Shown: positions 17,626-27,108, counted from the first letter of the stretch. The stretch: DNA of 64,000 nt from JAACFF01 sp963807975 (GCA_963807975.1 CAWEDV010000001.1:372001-436000), one strand, 5' to 3'. The notes: generated by a model from the letters alone, not told the origin. A program made the numbers and translations.

Positions 17626-18798
17626 ATGAATCAACAACTTATGCTTCGTTACGGATGTAATCCCCACCAAATTCCAGCGGAAGTATTCATCGGGGAAGGA
17701 GCACTTCCAATCGAGGTCTTGAATGGGTCGCCGGGCTATATAAATCTACTTGATGCTCTGAATGGCTGGCAGTTGGTGCGCGAATTGAAGATGTCCCTAA
17801 GTCTGCCCGCGGCGGCTTCTTTTAAGCATGTCAGCCCTGCCGGCGCAGCGGTTGCGGTGCCGATGTCCGAGGCTGAAAAGCGCAGCCATTTTGTCGCCGC
17901 AAGCGAACTGTCTCCTTTGGCCACCGCCTATGCCCGGGCGCGTGGCGCCGACCGTCTCTCTTCTTTCGGTGATTGGGTCGCTCTGAGCAATATCGTTGAC
18001 TTGCCTACAGCCCAGCTCTTGCGCCAAGAGGTCAGCGACGGAGTAATCGCCCCTGGATACGAGCCGGAAGCGCTCGAGCTGCTTAAAGCCAAGAAAAAAG
18101 GCAGCTACCGCGTGATCGCCATCGACGCCGATTTTGAACCAGATGATATTGAGCGACGAGAGCTCTTCGGTATCACTTTTTCGCAACAGCGCAATACGGC
18201 CGTGCTCAGCCCTGACGAATTAACCAGTATTGTCACTTCCCAGAAAGAACTCTCAACCAACGCCCGCCGCGACCTGATCGTGGCCCTGATCGCCATCAAA
18301 TATACCCAGTCTAATTCCGTTGCCTTTGCCACTAGCGGGCAAATCATCGGCGTGGGCGCGGGCCAGCAGTCGCGCATTCACTGCACGCGCCTGGCAGGCA
18401 GCAAAGCTGACAATTGGTTCCTACGCCAGCATCCCCGTGTCTTGGACCTGCCTTTCCGCCAGGGGATTCAGCGCCCCGAACGAGACAATGCCATCGACCA
18501 ATTTCTCCTAGAAGAATTGACCGGCGCCGAGGAAAGCTATTGGCTGCAAAGTTTTCGTGAGAAACCTCAGCGCTTAACCAGAGCAGAAAAGCGGGCCTGG
18601 CTCAGCCAATTTAGCGGCGTGGCCCTCGGCTCCGATGCCTTTTTCCCCTTTCGGGACAGCATCGACCGCGCCTCCCAAAGCGGCGTTAGCTACGTCGCCC
18701 AGCCTGGTGGTTCCGTGCGTGACGATATTGTCATCGATGCCTGCAATGAATACGGGATGGCCATGGTCATGACCGGCATTAGACTTTTTCATCATTAG
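17626..18798 (+). CDS. purH: Stand-alone AICAR transformylase
   Basis: 390 residues corresponding only to the formyltransferase half of bifunctional PurH. It begins 'MLRYGCNPHQIPAEVFI' and contains the catalytic Lys-His in 'AASFKHVSPAGAA', as well as 'GVGAGQQSRIHCTRLA' and the closing 'AQPGGSVRDDIVIDACNEYG'. It transfers a formyl group from 10-formyl-THF to AICAR, the penultimate step of IMP synthesis. The N-terminal MGS-like IMP-cyclohydrolase domain is absent. The next gene on the strand encodes a separate, PurO-type cyclohydrolase, so the two together replace PurH. AAGGAA lies 5 bases before the ATG. Confidence 0.93.
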   Translation: MNQQLMLRYGCNPHQIPAEVFIGEGALPIEVLNGSPGYINLLDALNGWQLVRELKMSLSLPAAASFKHVSPAGAAVAVPMSEAEKRSHFVAASELSPLATAYARARGADRLSSFGDWVALSNIVDLPTAQLLRQEVSDGVIAPGYEPEALELLKAKKKGSYRVIAIDADFEPDDIERRELFGITFSQQRNTAVLSPDELTSIVTSQKELSTNARRDLIVALIAIKYTQSNSVAFATSGQIIGVGAGQQSRIHCTRLAGSKADNWFLRQHPRVLDLPFRQGIQRPERDNAIDQFLLEELTGAEESYWLQSFREKPQRLTRAEKRAWLSQFSGVALGSDAFFPFRDSIDRASQSGVSYVAQPGGSVRDDIVIDACNEYGMAMVMTGIRLFHH

Positions 18799-18809
18799 AG
18801 GAAGTAGCC

Positions 18810-18855
18810 GGTTACAAGGCAACAGGATACAAGGTTGCAGGTTACAAGGTTACAT
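18810..18855. repeat. Tandem GGTTACAAGG-like repeats
   Basis: Four imperfect copies of a ten-base word (GGTTACAAGG, GGATACAAGG, GGTTGCA, GGTTACAAGG) between the two purine genes. A related stretch is at 9990-10011. No coding or hairpin potential was noticed. Confidence 0.5.
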
Positions 18856-18994
18856 TATTGAGTTCAGGTGGGTAGGTCGTTGGCTGAGTTTCGCAATTTA
18901 GAAGAGTGGTTACGAGTAACATGGCTCAAGCGACCTACATCCCTTACGTAACCCATAAACAATCTTCATCTATCTGCCAGCAAGGAAAACAGAC

Positions 18995-19723
18995 ATGAAC
19001 GCTGAACAAATATCAACTGCCAATTTCGAAAAGCACTTACTCCGCAATCGATATCCAGGCCGGGGGCTCGTTATTGGACGAGGGCCCAGCGGGGCTTGGG
19101 TTCAGATCTATTGGATCATGGGTCGCAGCCCCAACAGCCGCAACCGTCACTTCGTGGCCGAGGGCGGCGTTCTACGCACCGAGCCGCTTGACGCCGCACA
19201 GGTGCAGAATCCGGAGCTGATCATTTACGAGGCCATGCTCGAATTGCCAGGCGTCTTTCTCGTCGGCAATGGCGATCAGGTACGAACCGTGGCTGACTTC
19301 TTAGAGGCTGGAGGCATGTTCGACCAAGCCCTCTGCACGAGGGAAAGAGAGCCGGACGCCCCAAACTACACCCCGCGTATCAGCGGCATGCTGCGCTTGC
19401 TTGATCTCAAATGCCCCGTCACCTTGAGCATTCTCAAGGCCAATGCTGCCAACCCAGATTTGACCGATCGCTTCACCTTCCGCCCCTCCCCACCTCCTCC
19501 CGGTTTCGGCTACTGCTTAACCACCTATTCCGGGGATGGGAATCCTCTGCCCAGTTTCAGCGGAGATCCCCTGCTGCTGCCCTGTTCAGGAGATGCCCGG
19601 GGCATCTTGGACACCTATTGGCAGGCGCTGGATGAGGGCAACAGAGTGGCCCTGGCGGTGAAGGTAATTGATGGGAACGAAACGAAGATTTACCTGCGCA
19701 ACCGGCAGTCCAATCTCCAGTAA
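18995..19723 (+). CDS. purO: PurO-type IMP cyclohydrolase
   Basis: 242 residues resembling the archaeal-type IMP cyclohydrolase family. The start 'LLRNRYPGRGLVIGRGPSG' and 'VQIYWIMGRSPNSRNRHFV' are characteristic, with later 'YEAMLELPGVFLVGNGDQ' and 'APNYTPRISGMLRL'. It closes the ring of FAICAR to give IMP, the last purine step, in the cytoplasm. Its position one gene after a formyltransferase that lacks the cyclohydrolase domain strongly supports the assignment. AAGGAAAA lies 6 bases before the ATG. Confidence 0.88.
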   Translation: MNAEQISTANFEKHLLRNRYPGRGLVIGRGPSGAWVQIYWIMGRSPNSRNRHFVAEGGVLRTEPLDAAQVQNPELIIYEAMLELPGVFLVGNGDQVRTVADFLEAGGMFDQALCTREREPDAPNYTPRISGMLRLLDLKCPVTLSILKANAANPDLTDRFTFRPSPPPPGFGYCLTTYSGDGNPLPSFSGDPLLLPCSGDARGILDTYWQALDEGNRVALAVKVIDGNETKIYLRNRQSNLQ

Positions 19724-19935
19724 ATAGCGGAAATACCAAAGCGAAAGCGAAGGAGACCCACATCGCTTTCGCTTTGATCTTCGGCTTAAAGATGGAGCTC
19801 CCTTTCGCACAGCCGTTTGAGTGGTCGGTAAAACCCAACGCGAACCAGCATAAAGAGCCGGCATCGCAGACGGATGCTGTTTCGCTTATAATGGAGTGTA
19901 TCTATTGACGGCATCTAGCGCCCCAGGAGAAGAGG

Positions 19936-21879
19936 ATGGCCAAAGAAAAAGAGAACAAACGCCCACCCCTGCTTTATATCGCCTTCATCGCCCTGTCCTC
20001 CTTGATGGGCATGCAGATGATCCGCGCCTTAGTCCCCTATTTCCTCAACGTTCTGCGTGATCGCATGGAGCTGGACACTACAATCGCCGCCGTCGTGGCC
20101 CTGCTTATCTTTGCCACCGCCTTCCTCGCCGGGCCGGTTAACCGTTTTCTGGGTAGTACGTCCACATTTATTATCAGCGCCATCGTTCTCGGCTTCACTC
20201 GCCTCGCCTTGCAGTTCTGGAACTACGAGCCATTGGGGGACATGATTTTGGCTGCCACCGGCGTATTCGTATTCCTGATCTTTCTACCAGTGGCCCTGGG
20301 CATCGCCCGCCGTGCGCGCGGATCGGCGACCCTGCATATGGGCATTGGCATGCTGGCCGGTATGGCCCTTGATGTGGCCATTAACGGCGCCTTTTTCTCT
20401 TATGACTTGAGCTGGCAGTCGGAGTGGCTTCCAGCCCTCGTCGTTTTGCTCATAGTGGTCGGGCAGTGGTTCTTAATCAGCCGTCTGGTTCGTGACGAAT
20501 TTGAGGCTGAAACGGCCGATGCCCCCTTCAGCATTGGTATCACATGGCTTTTCCTCGGCCCCTACATCTTCCTGCAGCTCCTGATCTTCGCTAACTTCGG
20601 CTGGGCCACGACGACCACCGGGATATCCTTCACCATCGCCTTTGCCCTGCTGCTTGTCGGCCAACTGGGCGGTCTGATGCTCCTGATCTTGCCCGGGCGT
20701 ATGTTCCGCCTCTATATCCTCATCTTCGCCTCAATCGCCATCTGGTCTTACTGGCAGCTGCCAAGTGGAGCAGGGTCGAGCAGCCTGGTCCCAATTGGTT
20801 TCCTGGTTGCCGGACAGGTGACTTTGTCTGGCCTGGCTTTGGCCACGATGCGCCATCTTGGTGAGGGCGATTTGGGCGACGGTCTGCGCAATATCACCAT
20901 CGCCCACGGGCTTGGCTTCTTAATTCTGGTCATATTCCTCTTTGGCTATTACGCCGGCTATGACTTGAGCCTGCCTTTCTCCAATTCCCTGCTGCCTCTT
21001 ATTTGCTTTCTGATCGTCATCTTGTGCGGACTGCCCGGTATCTGGTCGATGGCCAGAAAAAATGCGACGATACCCCAGGAATCACAGCGGGCCCTGGTCG
21101 CGCTGCTCTTGCTGATGTTGGTGCCCATTGCCCAACTGCTCTTCTGGCCAGAACCGCAACCAGTATCACCTACTGGCGTACCCATACGGGTCATGACGTT
21201 CAACATTCATGGCGGCGCCGACCCGCGTGGGCACATCGGGCTAGAAGCCATCGCCCAGGTCATTGAGCGCGAGAACCCCGATGTCGTCAGTCTGCAGGAA
21301 GTCTCACGCGGTTGGGTGATCAATGGCTCCATGGACTCGCTCAGCTGGCTGGCACAGCGGCTGGATATGGTTCCCTTTTTTGGACCCGCAGCCGATGGGC
21401 AGTGGGGCAATGCGGTCCTGACCCGTTTGCCCGTGCAGAGCTACGTTAACATCCCCCTGCCGCCCGATGACTTGCTGTTGAAACGCGCCTACATGGTCCT
21501 AAACCTAGACCAGGGAACGGCTGAATCCCTGACTTTGATCAACACCCATTACCACAATCCCTCTGATGGTGGCTCCATCCGCGAAGATCAGACGGCAGCC
21601 ATCCTTAAATACTGGAACGACACGCCGCAAACGGTGATCATGGGTGACTTCAACGCCGAACACGGCATGGTTGAAATTGACCAATATACCGTCGCCGGAT
21701 TTGGTGATGTGCTGGATTTGACCGGCGTCATACCGGGCCATACAAATCCGGTGCCCAATCCCACCCGGCGCATTGATTACATCTTCATTACGCCCGATCT
21801 AGAGGCCAGTGATGGGGTCGTCCCGCAGGATGAGGTATCGGATCATCTGCCGATTGCGGTGACGGCAACTGGGAACTAA
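19936..21879 (+). CDS. Polytopic membrane protein fused to an endonuclease/exonuclease/phosphatase (EEP) domain
   Basis: 647 residues. About residues 12-410 contain twelve hydrophobic helices. A short linker leads to an EEP hydrolase domain (about 418-645) with all the family landmarks: 'VMTFNIHGG', 'VVSLQEVSRG', 'LINTHYHNPS', 'VIMGDFNAEHG', 'RIDYIFITPD' and 'SDHLPIAV'. The catalytic Asp, Asn and His are intact. The EEP part would lie on one face of the membrane and could cleave phosphodiesters of lipids, inositol compounds or nucleic acid; the substrate is unknown. AGGAGAAGAGG precedes the ATG, and a TATAAT box is near 19888. Confidence 0.88.
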   Translation: MAKEKENKRPPLLYIAFIALSSLMGMQMIRALVPYFLNVLRDRMELDTTIAAVVALLIFATAFLAGPVNRFLGSTSTFIISAIVLGFTRLALQFWNYEPLGDMILAATGVFVFLIFLPVALGIARRARGSATLHMGIGMLAGMALDVAINGAFFSYDLSWQSEWLPALVVLLIVVGQWFLISRLVRDEFEAETADAPFSIGITWLFLGPYIFLQLLIFANFGWATTTTGISFTIAFALLLVGQLGGLMLLILPGRMFRLYILIFASIAIWSYWQLPSGAGSSSLVPIGFLVAGQVTLSGLALATMRHLGEGDLGDGLRNITIAHGLGFLILVIFLFGYYAGYDLSLPFSNSLLPLICFLIVILCGLPGIWSMARKNATIPQESQRALVALLLLMLVPIAQLLFWPEPQPVSPTGVPIRVMTFNIHGGADPRGHIGLEAIAQVIERENPDVVSLQEVSRGWVINGSMDSLSWLAQRLDMVPFFGPAADGQWGNAVLTRLPVQSYVNIPLPPDDLLLKRAYMVLNLDQGTAESLTLINTHYHNPSDGGSIREDQTAAILKYWNDTPQTVIMGDFNAEHGMVEIDQYTVAGFGDVLDLTGVIPGHTNPVPNPTRRIDYIFITPDLEASDGVVPQDEVSDHLPIAVTATGN

Positions 21880-21914
21880 TAACGAAGAACTCCAAGATGT
21901 TCAAAGGGAATCAA

Positions 21915-22340
21915 ATGTCTGGGGAATATCAAATCATCACCATCGAAAAACCGGAAGAATCCGCCTGGGGCATCATCGGGCGGGGCGTTGGCAGTTACAA
22001 CAAGCAGCGAGCGGGTGAAAACAATTTCCAAAGAATTTGTTTTGGCCTGCAGTCTGCTGACGAGACACTCGTCGGCGGGGTGCTGGCCGAAATATATTGG
22101 GGCTGGCTCTATGTAGATTTGCTATGGGTAGAAGAAAGCCTGCGCGGCTGCGGGCATGGTCGCAGCCTCATGATCCGCGCTGAAAGTGAAGCACGGGAAC
22201 GTGGGGCTAAGCATTCCTATTTGGATACTTTTAGTTTTCAGGCACCTGAATTCTACAAGGAACTTGGCTACCAGGTTTTTGGCGCCTTAGAAGCATTTCC
22301 ACCCGGGCACCAGCGTTACTTTATGACCAAAAAACTTTAA
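21915..22340 (+). CDS. GNAT-family N-acetyltransferase
   Basis: 141 residues. The acetyl-CoA pyrophosphate loop is visible as 'VEESLRGCGHGRSLMIRAE' (R-x2-G-x-G/H), preceded by the strand 'LYVDLLWV' and followed by 'ARERGAKHSYLDTFSFQAPEFYKELGY', the classical C-terminal GNAT pattern. Substrate not predictable. ATG 21915 is chosen over 21897 because AAAGGGAA stands just before it. It follows the EEP gene by about 35 bases and may be co-transcribed. Confidence 0.85.
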   Translation: MSGEYQIITIEKPEESAWGIIGRGVGSYNKQRAGENNFQRICFGLQSADETLVGGVLAEIYWGWLYVDLLWVEESLRGCGHGRSLMIRAESEARERGAKHSYLDTFSFQAPEFYKELGYQVFGALEAFPPGHQRYFMTKKL

Positions 22341-22397
22341 GAAGCTTGGCTGGTCCACTTGTTCCGTGGGCAGTGATTAATCAAAAGGGGGCATGTT

Positions 22398-23198
22398 ATG
22401 CCTATGGTACAAGCGAACGGAATTGATGTTTATTATGAGACGGCGGGCTCGCCTTCAGCGCCCCCTGTTCTACTGATCCAAGGTTTGACCGGCTATACCA
22501 AGGGCTGGTTTGCCCAGATACCGGAACTGGCCCGGGATTTCTATGTGATAAGTTTTGATAACCGGGGCGCGGGCAAGAGCACGCCGTCTGCGCCAGGCTA
22601 TGTGATGCGCGATTTTGCTGACGACAGCGCGGCCTTACTCGATGCCCTGGAGATCGCGCGCGCTTACGTCTTCGGCATTAGCATGGGCGGCATGATTGGG
22701 TTGAACCTGGCCCTGCACTACCCTGAGAAAATAGAGAAGCTGGCCTTGGGCTGCACGACGGCTGGCGGGCCAGCCTTAACTGCGATGGATGAGAAGGTAT
22801 TGTCAGCCATGATTGCTCCCAGCACGGGAGACGGTCGACAAGACTTTTACCGTGATCTGTGGTTCCTGATCGGACCAGAAGCGCAAAAGGAGTGCCCGCA
22901 AATCATCGAACAGCTTGCCGATGCCGCCGCGGAGAATCCCCAGACTGAAATCGGATTTATGGGCCAACTGCAGGCCAGCGCAACGCATAACGTGGTCGAT
23001 GCCCTTCCAGATCTGCAGATGCCGGTTCTGGTCTTGCACGGAGATGTCGATGCTATGTTCCCCATCTCAAATGCCCATCACCTGGCTGATAATATTCCAA
23101 ACGCAGAACTGGAAATCTATCCCAATGCCGGTCATCTTTTTTACGCCGAGCAAGCAGAAGCAGTCAACCAACGCCTGCGCAGCTTCTTCTGCTCCTAG
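22398..23198 (+). CDS. Alpha/beta hydrolase
   Basis: 266 residues. Nucleophile elbow 'VFGISMGGMIG' (Ser), acid in 'VLHGDVDAMFP' and His in 'NAGHLFYAEQ' form a complete triad. The oxyanion-hole strand is 'VLLIQGLTGYTKGW', and 'FDNRGAGKS' is the usual turn. Similar proteins are annotated as esterases or 3-oxoadipate enol-lactonases; nothing here identifies the substrate. A GGGGG run serves as the ribosome site. Confidence 0.9.
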   Translation: MPMVQANGIDVYYETAGSPSAPPVLLIQGLTGYTKGWFAQIPELARDFYVISFDNRGAGKSTPSAPGYVMRDFADDSAALLDALEIARAYVFGISMGGMIGLNLALHYPEKIEKLALGCTTAGGPALTAMDEKVLSAMIAPSTGDGRQDFYRDLWFLIGPEAQKECPQIIEQLADAAAENPQTEIGFMGQLQASATHNVVDALPDLQMPVLVLHGDVDAMFPISNAHHLADNIPNAELEIYPNAGHLFYAEQAEAVNQRLRSFFCS

Positions 23199-23269
23199 TG
23201 CTCTGAACGCTGGTTACAGATTTACGTATTTAATTTGACTGAAGACGCTCAGCTTTAAGGATTAGCAAT

Positions 23270-24307
23270 ATGCGCATTTTGGTAACGGGAGCCAATGGAC
23301 ATCTGGGTGCGAACATTGTGCGCAGCTTGCTGCGGCATGGCTATGAGGTCCTGCCCTTTGTCCGCAAGAGTTCCGATCTACGAGGAATCGCCGCATTGGA
23401 TCTCGATTATTCCTATGGCGATATACGCGACGGTCGATCACTGCTGGTTGCTGCCCAAGGCTGCGATGTTATTGTGCACACCGCGGCCGTTTACCGCTAT
23501 TGGGCCAAAGATCCAGAAGCAATCATGCAGCCGGCCATCGAAGGCACGAGAAATGTCTTGCAGGCCGCCAATCAGGCCGCAGTCAAGCGCCTGATCTATA
23601 CCAGCACCGTATGGACAGTAGGCCTCAGCCCTGATCCCAATCGGCCGCTGACGGCTGAGGATTGGAACAAAGACACTAGAAACCCCTACGCCACTGCCAA
23701 AACTCTGGCCGAGAAAGAGGCGTGGCGCATGGCCGGTCAACTGGACGTGCCCATGATTTCTATCTGCCCCAACGGCGTGCTGGGTCGCTACAATTACCAA
23801 CTAACACCTTCGATGATCATGTTTCGTGACTGGCTAAACGGCACCCAGTTCACGGCCGATACCGGATTTGGCCTGGCTGATGTCCGTGATGTAGCCGAGA
23901 TTCATGCCCTCGCTGTTACCGGGGGAGAAATAGGTAAGCGCTATATCGTCTCCGGAGAGAATCTCAATTTGAAAGAAATGGGCCAGTTGATAGGTTCGCT
24001 GACCGGTAATACACCGCGCCATCTGCCCCTTGGGCGGGCACCAGCCTATCTATATGCGAGCCTGGTCGAGTTGGCAGCGAAGCTGACCAATTCGGAACCA
24101 CAGGTAACGCGCAATATGATCCTGGAAACAATCGGCAGGTATATGTTCACCAACTGTGAAGACACCTGGCATACCTTTGACTACCAGCCTCACTCCACGG
24201 AAGAAATGGTTACTGACGCCATTCGCTGGCTGTTGTATATTGGAGAGATCAAAGCAGATCGAGCTGAAGTCTTGAAACAGAAATTCCCTCCCGATCCGGA
24301 CTGGTAG
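23270..24307 (+). CDS. NAD(P)-dependent epimerase/dehydratase-family (extended SDR) protein
   Basis: 345 residues. The Rossmann loop 'ILVTGANGHLGANIV' binds the dinucleotide, 'YTSTVWTVGL' provides the catalytic Ser/Thr, and 'PYATAKTLAE' the Y-x3-K pair. Overall it is closest in style to dihydroflavonol-4-reductase-like bacterial SDRs. It is expected to oxidise or reduce a hydroxyl or keto group of a small or lipid-like substrate. AAGGA lies 8 bases before the ATG. Confidence 0.88.
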   Translation: MRILVTGANGHLGANIVRSLLRHGYEVLPFVRKSSDLRGIAALDLDYSYGDIRDGRSLLVAAQGCDVIVHTAAVYRYWAKDPEAIMQPAIEGTRNVLQAANQAAVKRLIYTSTVWTVGLSPDPNRPLTAEDWNKDTRNPYATAKTLAEKEAWRMAGQLDVPMISICPNGVLGRYNYQLTPSMIMFRDWLNGTQFTADTGFGLADVRDVAEIHALAVTGGEIGKRYIVSGENLNLKEMGQLIGSLTGNTPRHLPLGRAPAYLYASLVELAAKLTNSEPQVTRNMILETIGRYMFTNCEDTWHTFDYQPHSTEEMVTDAIRWLLYIGEIKADRAEVLKQKFPPDPDW

Positions 24308-24419
24308 GTGGATTCTCGCCACTTCCGCTATCGCAATCGCACTAGCGATCGCAATCCTATTCGCAAATTGTAATCACGGTAGGGATAGGGCTAGAAATAA
24401 TAAATATTGGAGGTAAAAA

Positions 24420-24893
24420 ATGGCTGGACAGGATCCTGGATGGATTATCGCGATGCAGAATTTTGGTTGGGAAAGCATGCTGCAAGTGCTCATTGCTGGC
24501 GTATTGGGCGGACTAATCGGTCTGGAAAGAGAATGGCGCGGGCGTGATGCGGGGTTGCGTACCAATATGCTTATTGCCATGGGCGCCTGCTTGTTCACGT
24601 CCGTTTCCATCCATGGTTTCCCGCTGCAAGGTTCAGCGGCGCAAGATACGGCGCGTGTTGCTGCCCAAGTTGTGACCGGCATCGGCTTCCTGGGGGCCGG
24701 GGCCTTCATTCATGCCCGCGGACACACCAAAGGCATGACCACCGCGGCTACGATTTGGATGGTCGCCGCCATCGGCATGGCCGTGGGTGTGCAGGCCTAT
24801 GCCCTGGCTTTTTTTGCCAGTGTGATCACCTTGGTGACACTCCGTTTCCTACATCCAATCAGCAAAAAGGTCGCCAAGCTGGACAGCGACTAA
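24420..24893 (+). CDS. MgtC/SapB-family membrane protein
   Basis: 157 residues with four to five hydrophobic segments. Family signatures are 'GGLIGLEREWRGRDAGLRTNML', 'GIGFLGAGAFIHARGHTKGM' and 'TTAATIWMVAAIGMAVG'. Family members influence magnesium limitation, F-type ATPase activity or membrane homeostasis. The C-terminal soluble ACT-like extension found in MgtC itself is absent. GGAGG lies 6 bases before the ATG. Confidence 0.92.
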   Translation: MAGQDPGWIIAMQNFGWESMLQVLIAGVLGGLIGLEREWRGRDAGLRTNMLIAMGACLFTSVSIHGFPLQGSAAQDTARVAAQVVTGIGFLGAGAFIHARGHTKGMTTAATIWMVAAIGMAVGVQAYALAFFASVITLVTLRFLHPISKKVAKLDSD

Positions 24894-24927
24894 GCACTGC
24901 GCAGAGAAATTAGCATAGTGTAAAAGG

Positions 24928-25059
24928 CTAACCGATTCGTTCCCAGGTCTCGCAGACAAGGGCCAGCATCTCGTTTTCATAATACTCCAGCTTAAGGTCG
25001 GCGGGATCGCGCAGCAGATCAATTTGACGCCGGATGGTCAATTCCTTGGCCAGTCCCAA
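24928..25059 (-). pseudogene. C-terminal fragment of a PA14-domain protein
   Basis: The minus strand reads '..LTIRRQIDLLRDPADLKL' then 'EYYENEMLALVCETWERIG' and a TAG stop. This aligns residue for residue with the end of the intact protein at 30639 ('..EIELPGGPVELKLEYYENEMIALVRVSWEKIG'). No upstream portion survives: the frame breaks down beyond about 25059. It is a remnant of a third copy of the PA14 gene family present in this locus. Confidence 0.75.
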
Positions 25060-25257
25060 AGAGGAAAAAAATATATCTTAGAACGAACGATATGCTCACA
25101 TGCCTTTCTTTGTAAAGACACAGCCCAAAGACGAAATTGGCATTGGACAGCCAAAGGTTAAAACGGCGTGTATGGGGATATTCTCTGGGGTGTAGGACGT
25201 AAAATTTCGGTGAAACTTTGCTTCGTATGAGTCGCATTCCTGATACACTTAGCTTAA

Positions 25258-25671
25258 ATGACGGAGGGTAGCGACATCAATCAGCAAGGCCAATCGCAAT
25301 CAATCAATGGACTGATTTTCGAGATTGATATTCAGGAACGATTGGTTCAATTTGCGGCCCGCATGATCAAATTCTGCGATGCGATGCCAACCTCTATTGC
25401 AGGAAACCAGATTATTGCCGAACTAATAAAAACTGGTTTATCTCCAGCGTCCCACTATAGCGTCGCCGTCAACACTACGAATGCATCCCACGCAATCCAA
25501 AGATTACAGTTGGCCATAGTCGATCTACATCAGTGCGAAGTCTGGCTTAGGATCGCCCTCTCCGGAGATCTATTACCTGGCACCAAGATAGAACCCCTTC
25601 TCGACGAGTGCCAACAATTGCTTAGGAACATAAGAAAAATCATCAGGAATTCGCGAGAAGCCTCTGGCTGA
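25258..25671 (+). CDS. Four-helix-bundle protein (S23/IVP-like)
   Basis: 137 residues. The pattern 'LVQFAARMIKFCDAMPTSIAGNQIIAELIKTGLSPASHYSVA' followed by helices up to 'CQQLLRNIRKIIRNSRE' matches the small four-helix-bundle proteins originally found as 23S rRNA intervening-sequence products. These are now widespread as free-standing genes of unclear function. No good ribosome site precedes the ATG; a TACACT box 8 bases before suggests a leaderless message. It faces the PA14 gene tail to tail. Confidence 0.75.
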   Translation: MTEGSDINQQGQSQSINGLIFEIDIQERLVQFAARMIKFCDAMPTSIAGNQIIAELIKTGLSPASHYSVAVNTTNASHAIQRLQLAIVDLHQCEVWLRIALSGDLLPGTKIEPLLDECQQLLRNIRKIIRNSREASG

Positions 25672-25724
25672 TTGCCTCTAATTGCTGGATTAATTTCGTT
25701 TTTTTGAGATGGGCTGCCGAATGA

Positions 25725-27098
25725 TCAAGTCCAGTATTCGCAGACAAGCCTAACCATCGCAACTGGTCCGGTACTATAGTACTCTACTGCAAGGTCAACC
25801 GGCCCTCCCGCAAGTTGAACGACTCTTGACAACGTTAGTGCCTTATGCTCATACCAGGCGCTCAGAACAATGCGCCCATCAATGCGGAAGCGCACTCCGT
25901 TAGTTGATGCTACCGTAAAACGATACATCCCTGGAGACAGGTCGGCCAAACGCCTCCATTGAACGGAAAATGAATCAGCATCAATTCTTGGCCCGGGTGG
26001 TCCCATACCCCAATTGAAGTCTATTTCAAAATCTTCACGTGTAAAGACTGGCATTCCTTTCAAACTGGTATTGTCAAAATACTGGCCATGCCAAAATGCT
26101 GTTTTATCATCCCAACAGGACCGCGAGGCTTTCGAAATCGGCGCGTCAAGTCCTTCTTCAATACTCTGTCCAGCTGCACCTGCGACCGGTGGCTGTGAAG
26201 AAACGGCATTTTGCTTTACCGGCGATCTTTCAACCTGGATCTGCTCAGTTTTAGCACCACTTTTCTCCAGCTTTGTAATATCCGCAGGGTCGGCGCCATC
26301 CAAGTTCTGTTCGTCACGAGGTATGACATTTGTCGGAGCCACCAGAGGCTTGGTAGCTAATGTGTCATCAAACTCAACCAACTCCAACCATGAATTACCA
26401 TCACTTACCACCTCACTGACGATATCAAGCTCAGGCGGAGCCACTTCGTCAGTCAGGGCAGCATCAACAAGCGCCAGCGGGTTGTCTCGCCTAGTTGAAG
26501 TTTGTCGAGTGGGCGACGAAACCTTATTGCCATATGAGTAATCTTCGTTGTCTGACTCCTCACGCATCTTGTCCGCCAAAGATTTGTATAAGCCAGAAGG
26601 CATATGTTCTTCCCCATCGTCCGGCTCTGACAGGAGCTGGGATTCGGCAATGGCAGCCAGCGATGCCAGATCTCTCAAACGTGCTAGATCAACTGACTCT
26701 CCTCCATCATAACTCTTGCCGGATGAAGCGGGCTTGGAAATGACCTCTGTCTCTTCGACAGCAGTATCGATATACTTACCAAATAGCAAAGCATTTTGGC
26801 TTGCCAACTGGTTCTCCAACTCCTGCACCTCAATATCATGGGCGGTTTTAGCACGTTCAAGCTTGCGCCGATTTTCCTCCTCGGTCTGCCTTAGTTTTTC
26901 TGCAGTTTCGGCTTCCATTACAGATAGACGTGCCTGAAGCCCGGTTGCCTTCCGCTCAAGGTTCGCGATTTTAGATTGGGTCGCAACATTGCTTTGATCA
27001 AGGGAGCTGCTTGAATTTCTGCGCAGGATGATGGAGAAAGCAGCGGTGACAAACACACCCACTGTTATCCCTATCCCAAGCCATATCCAATTCTCCAT
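25725..27098 (-). CDS. Membrane-anchored coiled-coil protein with C-terminal PA14 domain (copy A)
   Basis: 457 residues. The N-terminus 'MENWIWLGIGITVGVFVTAAFSIIL' is a single membrane helix. It is followed by a coiled coil (about 35-105, with heptads such as 'RLSVMEAETAEKLRQTEEE'), a long low-complexity linker, then a PA14-like beta domain from 'FWHGQYFDNTSLKGMPVF' to the end. PA14 domains often bind glycans. ATG 27098 is chosen because AGGA lies 8 bases before it and the paralog at 30639 also begins 'MENW'. It starts 10 bases after the stop of the histidine kinase, so the two are co-transcribed and may work together. Confidence 0.85.
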   Translation of the reverse strand: MENWIWLGIGITVGVFVTAAFSIILRRNSSSSLDQSNVATQSKIANLERKATGLQARLSVMEAETAEKLRQTEEENRRKLERAKTAHDIEVQELENQLASQNALLFGKYIDTAVEETEVISKPASSGKSYDGGESVDLARLRDLASLAAIAESQLLSEPDDGEEHMPSGLYKSLADKMREESDNEDYSYGNKVSSPTRQTSTRRDNPLALVDAALTDEVAPPELDIVSEVVSDGNSWLELVEFDDTLATKPLVAPTNVIPRDEQNLDGADPADITKLEKSGAKTEQIQVERSPVKQNAVSSQPPVAGAAGQSIEEGLDAPISKASRSCWDDKTAFWHGQYFDNTSLKGMPVFTREDFEIDFNWGMGPPGPRIDADSFSVQWRRLADLSPGMYRFTVASTNGVRFRIDGRIVLSAWYEHKALTLSRVVQLAGGPVDLAVEYYSTGPVAMVRLVCEYWT

Positions 27099-27108
27099 AA
27101 ATGCCATC

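Noticed and set aside
24345..24352. GCGATCGC, the cyanobacterial HIP1 octamer
   Set aside because: A single chance-level occurrence within a local ATCGCA-rich stretch; the enriched word here is ACGGCCGT.
25019..25237. Minus-strand frame of 72 codons near the PA14 fragment
   Set aside because: It runs in a different frame from the PA14 remnant and has no ribosome site or protein-like pattern.
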